A stretch of 64,000 nt of DNA from Bolinopsis microptera (taxonomy: Eukaryota > Ctenophora > Tentaculata > Lobata > Bolinopsidae). The DNA is taken from assembly GCF_026151205.1 (NCBI RefSeq), contig NC_087083.1, positions 3,944,460 through 4,008,459 of the forward strand. Reading direction: 5' to 3'. Of this stretch, positions 22,701 to 30,139 are shown piece after piece; the stretch's first letter is position 1; every line of letters begins with the position of its first letter. The notes under the pieces are model-generated. The model had not been told where the DNA came from. It did not search any database and worked only from the letters and a program-made list of their open reading frames with translations. A program made the translations under genes and the position numbers.

Positions 22701-24903
22701 GGTACCTTTACTCCTTCATCAATACTTTACATTCCCAGTTATTTTATAGATCACAGGTACCTTTACTCCTTCATCAATACTTTATATTCCCAGTTATTTT
22801 ATAGATCACAGGTACCTTTACCTAACAATACTTTACATTCCCACTTATTTTATAGATCACAGGTACCTTTACTCCTTCATCAATACTTTATATTCCCAGT
22901 TATTTTATAGATCTCAGGTACCTTTACTCCTTCATCAATACTTTATATTCCCAGTTGTTTTATAGATCACAGGTACCTTTACTCCTTCATCAATACTTTA
23001 TATTCCCAGTTATTTTATAGATCACAGGTGCCTTTACTCCTTCATCAATACTTTACATTCCCAGTTATTTTATAGATCACAGGTACCTTTACTCCTTCAT
23101 CAATACTTTATATTCCCAGTTATTTTATAGATCGCAGGTACCTTTACTCCTTCATCAATACTTTACATTCCCAGTTATTTTATAGATGTGGGTAATGATG
23201 TGGTACGCCATATTTGTTTCGACGCCCGCGCTTGTTAATAATTTCTTACTATGTATATTATAAGTCGTTCAATAATTCATGCTAGAAGTTGATCCGTTAA
23301 TCGCTGTTGCGTATCAGAGAAATAATGGCTCACTTCACCACCAGTACACAGATCCATGACTATATTTAAAGCGAGTATTTTGAAGATTTAAGATTATTGT
23401 CTGCTCAACTTTGTGACTCTAAGCTGTTGTTGTGACATTAAACTGTACTACAGAGAATATTGTCTGCTCAACTTTGTGACTCTAAGCTGTTGTTGTGACA
23501 TTAAACTGTACTACAGAGAATATTGTCTGCTCAACTTTGTGACTCTAAGCTGTTGTTGTGACATTAAACTGTACTACTAAGCTGTTGTTGTGACATTAAA
23601 CTGTACTACAGAGAATATTGTCTGCTCAACTTTGTGACTCTAAGCTGTTGTTGTGACATTAAACTGTACTACAGAGAATATTGTCTGCTCAACTTTGTGA
23701 CTCTAAGCTGTTGTTGTGACATTAAACTGTACTACAGAGAATATTGTCTGCTCAACTTTGTGACTCTAAGCTGTTGTTGTGACATTAAACTGTACTACAG
23801 AGAATATTGTCTGCTCAACTTTGTGACTCTAAGCTGTTGTTGTGACATTAAACTGTACTACAGAGAATATTGTCTGCTCAACTTTGTGACTCTAAGCTGT
23901 TGTTGTGACATTAAACTGTACTACAGAGAATATTGTCTGTTCAACTTTGTGACTCTAAGCTGTTGTTGTGACATTAAACTGTACTACAGAGAATATTGTC
24001 TGCTCAACTTTGTGACTCTAAGCTGTTGTTGTGACATTAAACTGTACTACTAAGCTGTTGTTGTGACATTAAACTGTACTACAGAGAATAGAAGACTGTC
24101 TAGAGGAATACGAGTCTCCAGAAACAGTCGACCAGTCACGTGATAGTTTTCTTGATGATAGTGGTAACCTTGACAACACCGATAATCTTGAAAACAGCGG
24201 TATTGTTGACAACAGATCTGCAGAGGATTCTGACGATTTCCAGGTTGGTTAAAAAACAGCATATACCGAATTTAGTTGAGTATTTAGTTGAGTATTTAGT
24301 TGAGTATTTAGTTGAGTATTTAGTTGAGAATTTAGTTGAGTATTTAGTACCATAATCTCAGTATTAGTTAGTGTTACTCCGAGTATAGCTTTCTCGAAGT
24401 TAATCGGGAATTAACTGTATGAATATAGCATAGTACTTAAAATTATTAAATTATTGATGTTCAGAATAAAAGTTTTACTTTAGTTAACAATGTCCAGGAT
24501 TACGAGTTATACGTAGCCCAGTACAGTTACCAGCCCCTTAATGATGACGAGTTGGAACTCCAGCGAGGGGACATTGTGGAGGTTACTTTTTATATTTATT
24601 TATTTAATTGATTAATAGATATGTTTATTTAATAATATTTTAATAAACTTTATTTAAATTTCATTATTCTATAGACTTTATTGCTCGTTTTGTTAACATA
24701 GAGCAAGGACTTCAAACGTCGTTTTTACAGTTATCTCTTTGAAGATAACTTAATATCTGTCTGCGCGGCTCAGTACTGCTCCTTCATAAACTCTCCCACA
24801 GGTTATCGAGAGATGTGATGACGGTTGGTTCGTTGGAACCTCACAACGAACAGAAAAGTTCGGTACATTCCCCGGTAACTACGTTCTACCCAGCGAGGAG
24901 TGA
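8430..24903 (+). CDS. SORBS-like triple-SH3 adaptor protein, 14-exon model
   Basis: Joined exons: 8430-10724, 12387-12473, 13449-13529, 13944-14024, 15564-15659, 17110-17312, 17731-17885, 18139-18283, 18586-19510, 19808-19994, 20133-20275, 24085-24243, 24465-24581, 24802-24903. Every junction is GT-AG and all phases agree, giving 1591 codons. Seen: N-terminal tandem modules, Ser-rich exons, SH3-1 (about 944-999), a charged coiled coil (about 1048-1356), SH3-2 (about 1397-1452), an acidic linker and SH3-3 (about 1532-1588). Known: CAP/vinexin/ArgBP2 (SORBS) adaptors carry three C-terminal SH3 domains that bind vinculin and other adhesion and signalling partners. Inferred: this is their relative, acting at the cytoskeleton. 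The order of the three domains matches. No SoHo domain was recognised, and a coiled coil sits between SH3-1 and SH3-2. The 5' end and the inclusion of the first exon are uncertain; the part from 12387 is firm. Confidence 0.72.
10773..12386. other. Intron DNA with a decayed module copy and arrays
   Basis: At about 10849-10908, in a frame different from the preceding exon, the DNA still encodes GTGIFNKIQ and DIFDEI, a decayed continuation of the GIFDKIQ module. At about 11170-11465 there are five copies of a 60-bp unit (GGGAACAATTCAATAATAG...). From 12130 to 12360 runs a TTTGTATG-type simple repeat. No further exon is evident. Confidence 0.55.
12387..12473 (+). CDS. Small exon, adaptor gene (LYEDIK motif)
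   Basis: Acceptor CCCGTTAG, donor TCA|GTAAGT; 29 codons from [14 protein letters not shown] to the Ser-rich end GRSFNSSS. Both ends are phase 0. The LYEDIKTPI stretch resembles the [11 protein letters not shown] motif of the preceding large exon, which supports membership in the same gene. Confidence 0.65.
12474..12725. repeat. 20/40-bp intronic minisatellite AGCGCTTSTTARCGCTCAAC
   Basis: About six copies of a 40-bp unit made of two diverged 20-mers (AGCGCTTCTAACCGCTCAAC and AGCGCTTGTTAGCGCTCAAC). The array starts within 6 bp of the donor of the exon ending at 12473. Confidence 0.9.
13449..13529 (+). CDS. Small Ser/Pro-rich exon, adaptor gene
   Basis: Acceptor GTTCTTCTCAG, donor CCA|GTTAGT, 27 codons, phase 0 at both ends. 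It encodes [18 protein letters not shown] followed by FAGPISTKP, a disordered, phosphorylatable linker type. The donor is the founding point of a 54-bp minisatellite. Confidence 0.75.
13530..14250. repeat. 54-bp minisatellite founded on a splice donor
   Basis: About ten units of roughly 54 bp. The first unit starts at the donor GTTAGTTATTAATTT, and each later unit ends in ACAAAACCA|GTTAGT, copying the exon end ACCAAACCA|GTTAGT. The array is split by the exon at 13944-14024 and resumes with four units beyond it, in the next intron. Confidence 0.88.
13944..14024 (+). CDS. Small exon, adaptor gene, embedded in minisatellite
   Basis: Acceptor CAAATTTTACAG, donor ACG|GTAAAC, 27 codons ([20 protein letters not shown], then YDGHPNT), phase 0 at both ends. 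The same 54-bp repeat family flanks it on both sides. No domain recognised. Confidence 0.68.
14251..15563. other. AT-rich intron DNA
   Basis: No exon with matching phase is seen. It contains AACTATGGT-type repeats at 14610-14700 and a TTAATTAA run at 15510-15540. Confidence 0.5.
15564..15659 (+). CDS. Small exon, adaptor gene
   Basis: Acceptor TTTACCCATCTCAG, donor AAA|GTAATT; 32 codons, [19 protein letters not shown] then [13 protein letters not shown], phase 0 at both ends. Probably a helical linker. Without splicing the frame continues to a stop at about 15755 with a duplicated VINRLRDNE block, which is intron sequence containing a 27-bp tandem duplication. Confidence 0.7.
15870..16575. 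repeat. 18-bp intronic minisatellite GACACACTCCCCCTGTGATTA
   Basis: About 38 nearly identical copies of an 18-bp unit (ACACTCCCCCTGTGATTAG by phase). It produces long artefactual frames on both strands (RHTPPVI, CLITGGV). It lies wholly inside the intron between exons 15659 and 17110. Confidence 0.95.
16799..16815 (+). repeat. G homopolymer
   Basis: A run of about 16-17 G within the same intron; prone to length variation and G-quadruplex formation. Confidence 0.8.
17110..17885 (+). CDS. Exons for PRDVIT linker and SH3-1
   Basis: Two exons, 17110-17312 and 17731-17885, joined across phase 2 so that AA+G restores Lys. The first encodes a Pro/Thr linker with [13 protein letters not shown], the same heptad used in the 8.4-10.7 kb exon and in the same reading frame. 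The junction starts SH3-1: [25 protein letters not shown], then [20 protein letters not shown]. It has the ALYDF-like start, the Trp of the ligand groove and the GIFPxNYV end expected of an SH3 domain. The RELxxxKxDIIxI and GIFPRxY pattern is close to the first SH3 of CAP/vinexin. It binds proline-rich ligands. Confidence 0.88.
17330..17640. repeat. Decamer array AGTTTYACWC in SH3-1 intron
   Basis: About 30 units of AGTTTTACTC / AGTTTCACAC, period 10 (occasionally 11). Many units contain TTTTACTCAG or TTTACACAG, which resemble 3' splice sites. The real acceptor is at 17730. Confidence 0.85.
18139..18283 (+). CDS. Pro/Ser-rich linker exon
   Basis: Acceptor AATTTCAG, donor CAG|GTAATG; enters in phase 1 and leaves in phase 2. 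It encodes [19 protein letters not shown], then a run rich in Ser-Pro and [11 protein letters not shown]. Likely a flexible linker after SH3-1; PxxP-like SPPSP elements could be SH3 ligands. Confidence 0.82.
18586..19510 (+). CDS. Long charged coiled-coil exon
   Basis: A 925-bp exon (acceptor TTTTGCAG, donor CAG|GTGATT) coding about 308 residues that are almost entirely E, K, R and Q, for example [19 protein letters not shown]. The pattern fits a single alpha-helix or coiled coil of the caldesmon/ezrin-linker type. It separates SH3-1 from SH3-2. The purine-rich (GA) composition gives long mirror frames on the other strand that are not genes. Low-complexity helices align with many unrelated proteins, so homology searches should mask it. 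Confidence 0.88.
19808..20275 (+). CDS. Exons for end of coiled coil and SH3-2
   Basis: Exon 19808-19994 (acceptor AGATTTTAG; upstream AGs give in-frame stops) finishes the coiled coil and starts SH3-2 with [20 protein letters not shown]. Exon 20133-20275 joins in phase 1 and supplies [36 protein letters not shown] and a [12 protein letters not shown] tail. The ALYxF-like start, the EL-F acidic loop, the NWYYG Trp and GIFPTSYV are complete SH3 landmarks. The exon ends ACA GCA CAG|GTACC, and the intron's minisatellite begins at that point. Confidence 0.9.
20276..23187. repeat. 2.9-kb minisatellite built from the SH3-2 exon donor
   Basis: About 55 units in two main length classes, 55 bp (GTACCTTTACTCCTTCATCA...) and 49 bp (GTGCACCTTCATCAATAC...). 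The first unit starts at the real donor CACAG|GTACC. Every unit ends TTATTTTATAGATCACAG and is followed by GTACC or GTGC, so each repeats a juxtaposed AG|GT with the last five exon bases. Units are highly homogeneous, with block-wise variants (TATATT/TACATT, AGTTGT/AGTTAT). Confidence 0.93.
23395..24084. repeat. 63-bp minisatellite containing the next exon's acceptor
   Basis: About ten units of 63 bp (AGAATATTGTCTGCTCAACT ... ACTGTACTACAG). The last unit ends at the functional acceptor TACTACAG|AGAATA at 24084, and every unit carries the same acceptor plus the first six exon bases. Because 63 is divisible by three it gives an open frame ([17 protein letters not shown]...), which is artefactual. 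Confidence 0.92.
24085..24243 (+). CDS. Acidic linker exon
   Basis: 53 codons, phase 0 at both ends, from [18 protein letters not shown] to [11 protein letters not shown], rich in Asp, Glu, Asn and Ser. It links SH3-2 to SH3-3. Acceptor TACTACAG, donor CAG|GTTGGT. A TATTTAGTTGAG 12-bp repeat (about six copies) lies in the following intron at 24275-24350. Confidence 0.82.
24465..24903 (+). CDS. Exons for SH3-3 and stop codon
   Basis: Exon 24465-24581 (an alternative acceptor at 24497 keeps the frame) encodes [19 protein letters not shown] and RGDIVE. Exon 24802-24903 encodes [19 protein letters not shown], then [14 protein letters not shown] and [26 protein letters not shown] and FGTFPGNYV are near-diagnostic for the third SH3 domain of CAP/vinexin/ArgBP2. 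The stop is followed in the same frame by PRDVITT heptads (see separate entry). Confidence 0.92.
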
Positions 24904-25092
24904 CCGCGTGACGTCATCAAAACACCACGTGACGTCATCACAACACCACGTGACGTCATCACAACACCACGTGACGTCATCACAACACCACGTGACGTCA
25001 TCAAAACACCACGTGACGTCATAGTAGCACTTGTTGAAGTCTGTGACTACTATACATCGTTATTCATCATGAACTGCAGTGCGCTGATGTAG
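24904..25092 (+). other. In-frame heptad extension after the stop codon
   Basis: Directly after TGA 24901-24903 the same frame stays open for 62 codons to TAG at 25090. It begins with six PRDVI[TK]T heptads (21-bp units, 24904-25019) and ends with a short hydrophobic tail. The heptads match, in the same frame, those in the 8.4-10.7 kb and 17.1 kb exons. It is either 3' UTR made of a leftover coding minisatellite or a C-terminal extension reached by readthrough of TGA-C. Confidence 0.7.
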
Positions 25093-27125
25093 AGCTAACA
25101 TTTAATTTATTGTATTTATATCCCAAATTTTCTCGTTCCAGAATTGATTTATACATTGCAATGAAATGTTTACTTTTAGAAAAGAAACTATTTGACGAAA
25201 TTATTTCTGCGAGATGATTACCATACCGAGTTTATAAACTAGGTTACCAATACCATGGTTACCATTATAACGGCTATTGAAGTCTGTGAGGGGCTTCACT
25301 ATTCACTGTTCGCCACTTTATCGTTAAAATAGGTGCTTCTATTCATTAATATTTTAATGAATTTTGAATTACAAGAGTAATGAGTATGTGTTTATAGTTA
25401 TTCATCAAGATAAGTAACTGAAGTTACAAACGATGAAGATAAAATACTTTCTTTTTTTTTCGTTGGATTTTAATTTTTCGAAAATGCCGAAATGTCGTTG
25501 GTACCACATTTCGTAACCACGATTCTACCTGACGACATGCTATGCTTATTGACACTATAATAAAACCAACTGATTTTGCATGCGATGGACTCATTTTCAT
25601 TTCCGGGTATATCAACATCTTTTTCCATAATAAAAACCAGTCTGTATCTTAAAATGTATCCTTGACTTTATTTAATGGAGCTAACAGTACCGCAGTAAGA
25701 AAGTGCCGTAATAAGATGTGCAACTATTCGCGTGTTGGGGTTTATGTTCGCAGTATCACCACCATTACAACACTGTAATTGTAAATATGTGTGTTTAACC
25801 CCGCTGCTTTGAAGAAATCTTATTTTTATAACAATTTAGGAGTTAAAATCCTCGTTTTATTTATGATATTATCAAAAACAGTAACTATACAGACAGTAAA
25901 CAGAAACTGAAACACTTAAAGGGGGGCCGGGGTTCAGCCTTAAATTTTGATGGGCAGTTTTCTTCATTTTGAGTGGTCTTTTCGCCTTAGTTTCCAGGCC
26001 ACATTTCTATAAAAATTAAGCAATACATATCTCGGAGAATGTATAGTTTAGGCTTACCTTTCAGTCATATAAAGTTGGTTTCATTCAAAAATAATAATAT
26101 TGATATTTGACCAATTTATGGGCCAAAATCTATCAAATTAGGTGGATATGACCAAATATGGGCGTATGGTTTTTGGCGGCATGTTAAGGTGATTTGAATT
26201 GGGCTCAAATATACAATATGGGCGCGGCTGTACCGCAGCCAACGGTGGGCGGTTGTAGTCCGGGACTCCCGCAAAAGTTTGGTCATAGGTCTAATTTGTT
26301 TGTTGCTCAACCGCTATGTCATTGTCATTTGTCAGAATCAAGTTTCACAAGATGCAAAACTTCACTGTTCAGGCTGAACAAAATTTTAACATGGTTTTTA
26401 AGGCACCACAATATGGCGATTTTGGGCTTTTTACCGAATTTCTTACAACAGTGCTGGCGCGTATTTTGCGCAAATTTCTTAAAAACCTCCACATTACTAT
26501 GTCTATATTCCATAAAAAAGTAAACACTTCAATAAATTTCCACATATATATACAATATAGTGTCAATCAAGTCTACTACCATTATTTCTTTCGCTCCTCG
26601 TGATCTCTCAGCTGCGTCAGCCTCCTCGTATCTCCTCTTATCTTTTCGTCATCGTTCACGGTCCTTTCATACTCCCCGTCTCTCCATCGTCACATGGTTG
26701 ACAATACCCAACCATAGAAGTTGCTGTGTATTACCGGATACTGGGCAGCTGTTCGCAATGAGATTATGTTTTCTCTCAGTTCCACGTACAACTCTTTTGA
26801 TGTGGAACTGCAACTACCAATATGACCATACAACACCGTCACCACCAGGCTATATATTATATACTTCATGCTATAAAAAACTGATAATCAGTTCCTTCAG
26901 GCGATGACTTAACATGTTGAGTAATATAACACCGCAGCTTGATCTAATGAAATGTCACGTTACTCGTCACGTTACCTAACCTGCTATCCAGAGCACTCTC
27001 TGGCGGGTCATGTGAAGCGCACGTGACTCATAGTAATATCATGTTCGTACACGAATAATATTAATCTACACTCATAGAGAGACTCGTGAATCGTGTTCGC
27101 TCTGACCCATTTCTTTTTCTTGAGA
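25093..27125. other. Intergenic DNA, no gene seen
   Basis: AT-rich with no exon that I can support. Open frames around 26194-26907 are short, lack homology I recognise and overlap on both strands; the region reads like decayed repeat DNA. Confidence 0.45.
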
Positions 27126-27129
27126 CCTA

Positions 27130-29815
27130 GTAAGCTTGCACTAAACCCAGCCTGATTTGTTAACTTGTTTTAATTGACGAGTGTTTGTCAGCAAAACATT
27201 TACAGCTTCTTGGCAGGTACGTGGAAGATTTATAGTAAAGAGGTTTTACCAAGTTATGAAACTCATTTACATTTTGGCATAGTTTTAATCATCAACTAAC
27301 TACATATTATAATTAATACCAAAGCGGATTTCAAGCTACAAATAAATAAACCTAAAGAAGGTCATCATAACTTCAGATATAAATATTTCAATTTTTGAGT
27401 ACAGTTCATGGTTATTGAATGTAAATGATTTCAGTGACTAAATTGTACGAAACTTTAACAGACGATTCTGAGAAGAAAACTATTTCCAAACTCCTAACTG
27501 TAACCAGAACGTTTATCTTGTGAAGACCCAAGGAGATCAGGTTTGTGAATGTTTTATAATTATAGTGTTCAGAGTCAGACAACTCAATTTTTTTTCTTCA
27601 TATTTGGCTCTTGATTAGTTAATTTGTAATTAATTGATTGTTTTTTGAGGGAAATTTTATTTTGTGTCATTTAAGAATACGACAGCCAGCCGCTCCCATT
27701 AAATCGCTCGCCCAACCGGCAAAAAACCGTTTTAGCCACGTGACAGGCTAGTAAAACACGAATTCAATTGTTTAGGGCTCGGGTTAGGGTTGTGGTTAGG
27801 GTTATGGATAGCTTCGGGCCGGGTTATACCGGTGACCGACAACTAGGAACCTCTCATTTCGGCCTCCCACAGGTATCACATCACATGGCCCAATCAGTGA
27901 CGTATCATTTGTGATGTGATCCATATTATAACCATCCTAACAGCCGGACAACCAAGAACCTGGGTAGGGTTCACATGTCAGTTTAGTAAGTAGCTGTGTA
28001 TTATGAAGTATATTAAGAAGTGTTTGAGCTCTCGGTATGTGTTCACATTACGGACGTGAGCCGGGTCCCAACGATGTGAGCCGGGTCCGAAAGGGGCTGA
28101 AAGGTTCCTAGTTGTCCGTCAGCCGGTTATACTTATGGTTAGGGTTAGGATGAAGGTTTATATAAAAACCGTTTTGTTCTGATGCAAAACCATAAAAACA
28201 AAGTCACGTGATAATTTTTGGGCGAGCGAATTATTAAGAGCCACAGCCAGCACGCCGTTTTAAAGCGATGCCGATAAGATTAAAAAACTCACGTGGAGTT
28301 TATCAGATTTCAGTGAACAGAAGTACGGTACCGTAGAGGATCATAAGGACTTATTCAAGAAACTAATTCCTAACTTTAGTCAATCTTGTGAAGACTGACA
28401 TATCCTACCCTAGATTATCAGGTTTGTGAACATTATAGTGTTCATACAATTTTTAATTTTCCTTCGCAAAGTATTATTAATCAGCAATCTCAATAATAAT
28501 CTCAGAATGTATGTTATATGTCTGTCTGTGTGTCTGTCTGTGAGTGAGCGTGTAATTTCCGAGCGGCTTAATTAAGAAAACGGTAAGAGTCATGTGACTG
28601 TTTTTTTCGGTATAGTTTAGACAAAACTTTGACGAGTGACGAAGCCTATAAGCCTTATAATACTTTTGCATTTCAACTGCGATAATGTGGTCCCGGCCGT
28701 AGGGCCGTTACACTAATTGCGACTCAATTACGGTACTGCTAATTTTATATCATTGTAAACTACTAATTATGTATAAGAAAATGACATGGAGAATTTCAGG
28801 ATTCACTTAGACAGAAAGAGAGGATCAAAACAATCTAGTCAATTTAAACAATCTATCAACACCAGGTACCATATTTTAAAATGCTTCTCTAAACCCGGCC
28901 TGATTTTTTGACCTCTTTAAATTGACGCATGTTTGTCGGCGAAACATTTTAAATTTATTGGTACATGGAAGATTTATGAATAAAAGGTTTTGCCAAGTAA
29001 GGATAGTGATACCTTAATAGGCTTAAGAACGAAAAATTTAGTCGACCATGAATAATTAGTCAAAATTTTGACTAAAATTGTTGTAAACCAAATAATATAT
29101 CTATTTCAATCTTTGAAGCTTTGTGAGTACAGTTGGTTAATTATTGCACATGATTTCAGTGACTGAATTTTACGAAAATTTAAAAACGGTTCTGAGAGGA
29201 AAACTATTTCCTAAATCCTAACTGCAATCTATCTTCTGAAGACTGATCTTACCTACTCCAGGTTTTTAGCTATATGAATGTTTGGCAGTATTCAGACAAC
29301 TCAATCTTCTTTCCATATACATACGGGACACGGGTTCTTGATTAGTTAATTGATTGGTTGATTAATTTAAGGTATATTTTAGTTAGTGTCATTTTAGAAT
29401 ACGACAGCCAGCACGTCATTTTAAAGCGATAAGATTAAGAGACTCTCGTGAAGTATATCAGATTTCAGTGGACAGAAGTAAAGGTTCAAAACAACTTGTT
29501 CAAGCAACTACTTCCTACCTGTAGTCAATCTTGTGAAGACTCTACCCTAGGCCCATTTTATCAAGTTTGTAAATGTTTTAGTGTTCAGACTACGCAATCT
29601 TTTAGCACAATTATACCCTAAATTTCAGTAAACCAATTGCGATTCAATTACGGTACAGCTTATTTAAAATTATTGTAAACTACAGCAGTACCGCTGTCAT
29701 AAATATTCCACTTAAAAAGTATAAGAAAATAACATGGAGAATTTCAGGATTCAGTACACAGAAAGAGAGGATCAAACCAACTCAGACAATCTAAGCAGTC
29801 TCTCACCACCAGGTA
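27130..29815 (+). repeat. Diverged tandem segmental duplication with exon-like blocks
   Basis: Two segments (about 27130-28880 and 28880-29815) share the same ordered blocks: CTAAACCC[AG]GCCTGAT, GTTTGTC[AG]GC[AG]AAACAT, a TTTCAG|TGAC block, a GACAGCCAGC block, AGATTTCAGTG[AG]ACAGAAG...GTCAATCTTGTGAAGAC, and AATTTCAGGATTCA...AACACCAGGTACCA. Many blocks are bounded by TTTCAG and AG|GT and look like small exons (about 70-110 bp). The last one (29748-29813) is open, DSVHRKRGSNQLRQSKQSL. They could be 5' untranslated or decayed exons of the gene starting at 36297. Confidence 0.6.
27691..28242. mobile_element. MITE with 9-bp target duplication
   Basis: A 552-bp element flanked by ACAGCCAGC at 27682-27690 and 28243-28251. 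Its ends form imperfect inverted repeats (CGCTCCCATTAAATCGCTCG versus the complement of CGAGCGAATTATTAAGAGCC), with nested inner arms around AACTAGGAACC (27841 and 28102). Telomere-like GGTTAGGGTT motifs occur toward both ends. The paralogous segment at 29398-29440 lacks it and shows the empty site. A 9-bp duplication is typical of Mutator-like elements, so a MULE-type MITE is the best guess. Confidence 0.78.
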
Positions 29816-30139
29816 CCAAATTAAAATACTTATTAATGTGATTTTTATAATTAGGGGGAATACACCAAAAGTTTATTGACCATAGCATATGGCGCACCGT
29901 TTCCTCACCAATACATTTTTTTGAGGATTCCCGTTTTTTTAATCGAGCATTTCCTGGTCAAAGTGCATTTTCGGAAAAGCACAATTTGTTTCATGGAGAG
30001 ACAATAAATTAATCATTTCATGTGGTATTGAGCTGAAATTTTGAACGAAGTTTATTTATATCTTGTTCAAGATGCGTGTAAACAAAAAGTGGTAATTTTA
30101 CTTTTCAGGCTTGTTTTGACCAAAAAATCCGTCAAGGAA

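Noticed and set aside
23634-24053. Cys-rich repeat protein ([16 protein letters not shown])
   Set aside because: It is the 63-bp acceptor-containing array inside an intron; flanking exons have a consistent phase without it.
26194-26907. Several 60-115-codon frames
   Set aside because: Overlap on both strands, no recognisable motifs, probably decayed repeat DNA.
27775-27810. Chromosome end
   Set aside because: Only two or three degenerate TTAGGG units inside a mobile element.
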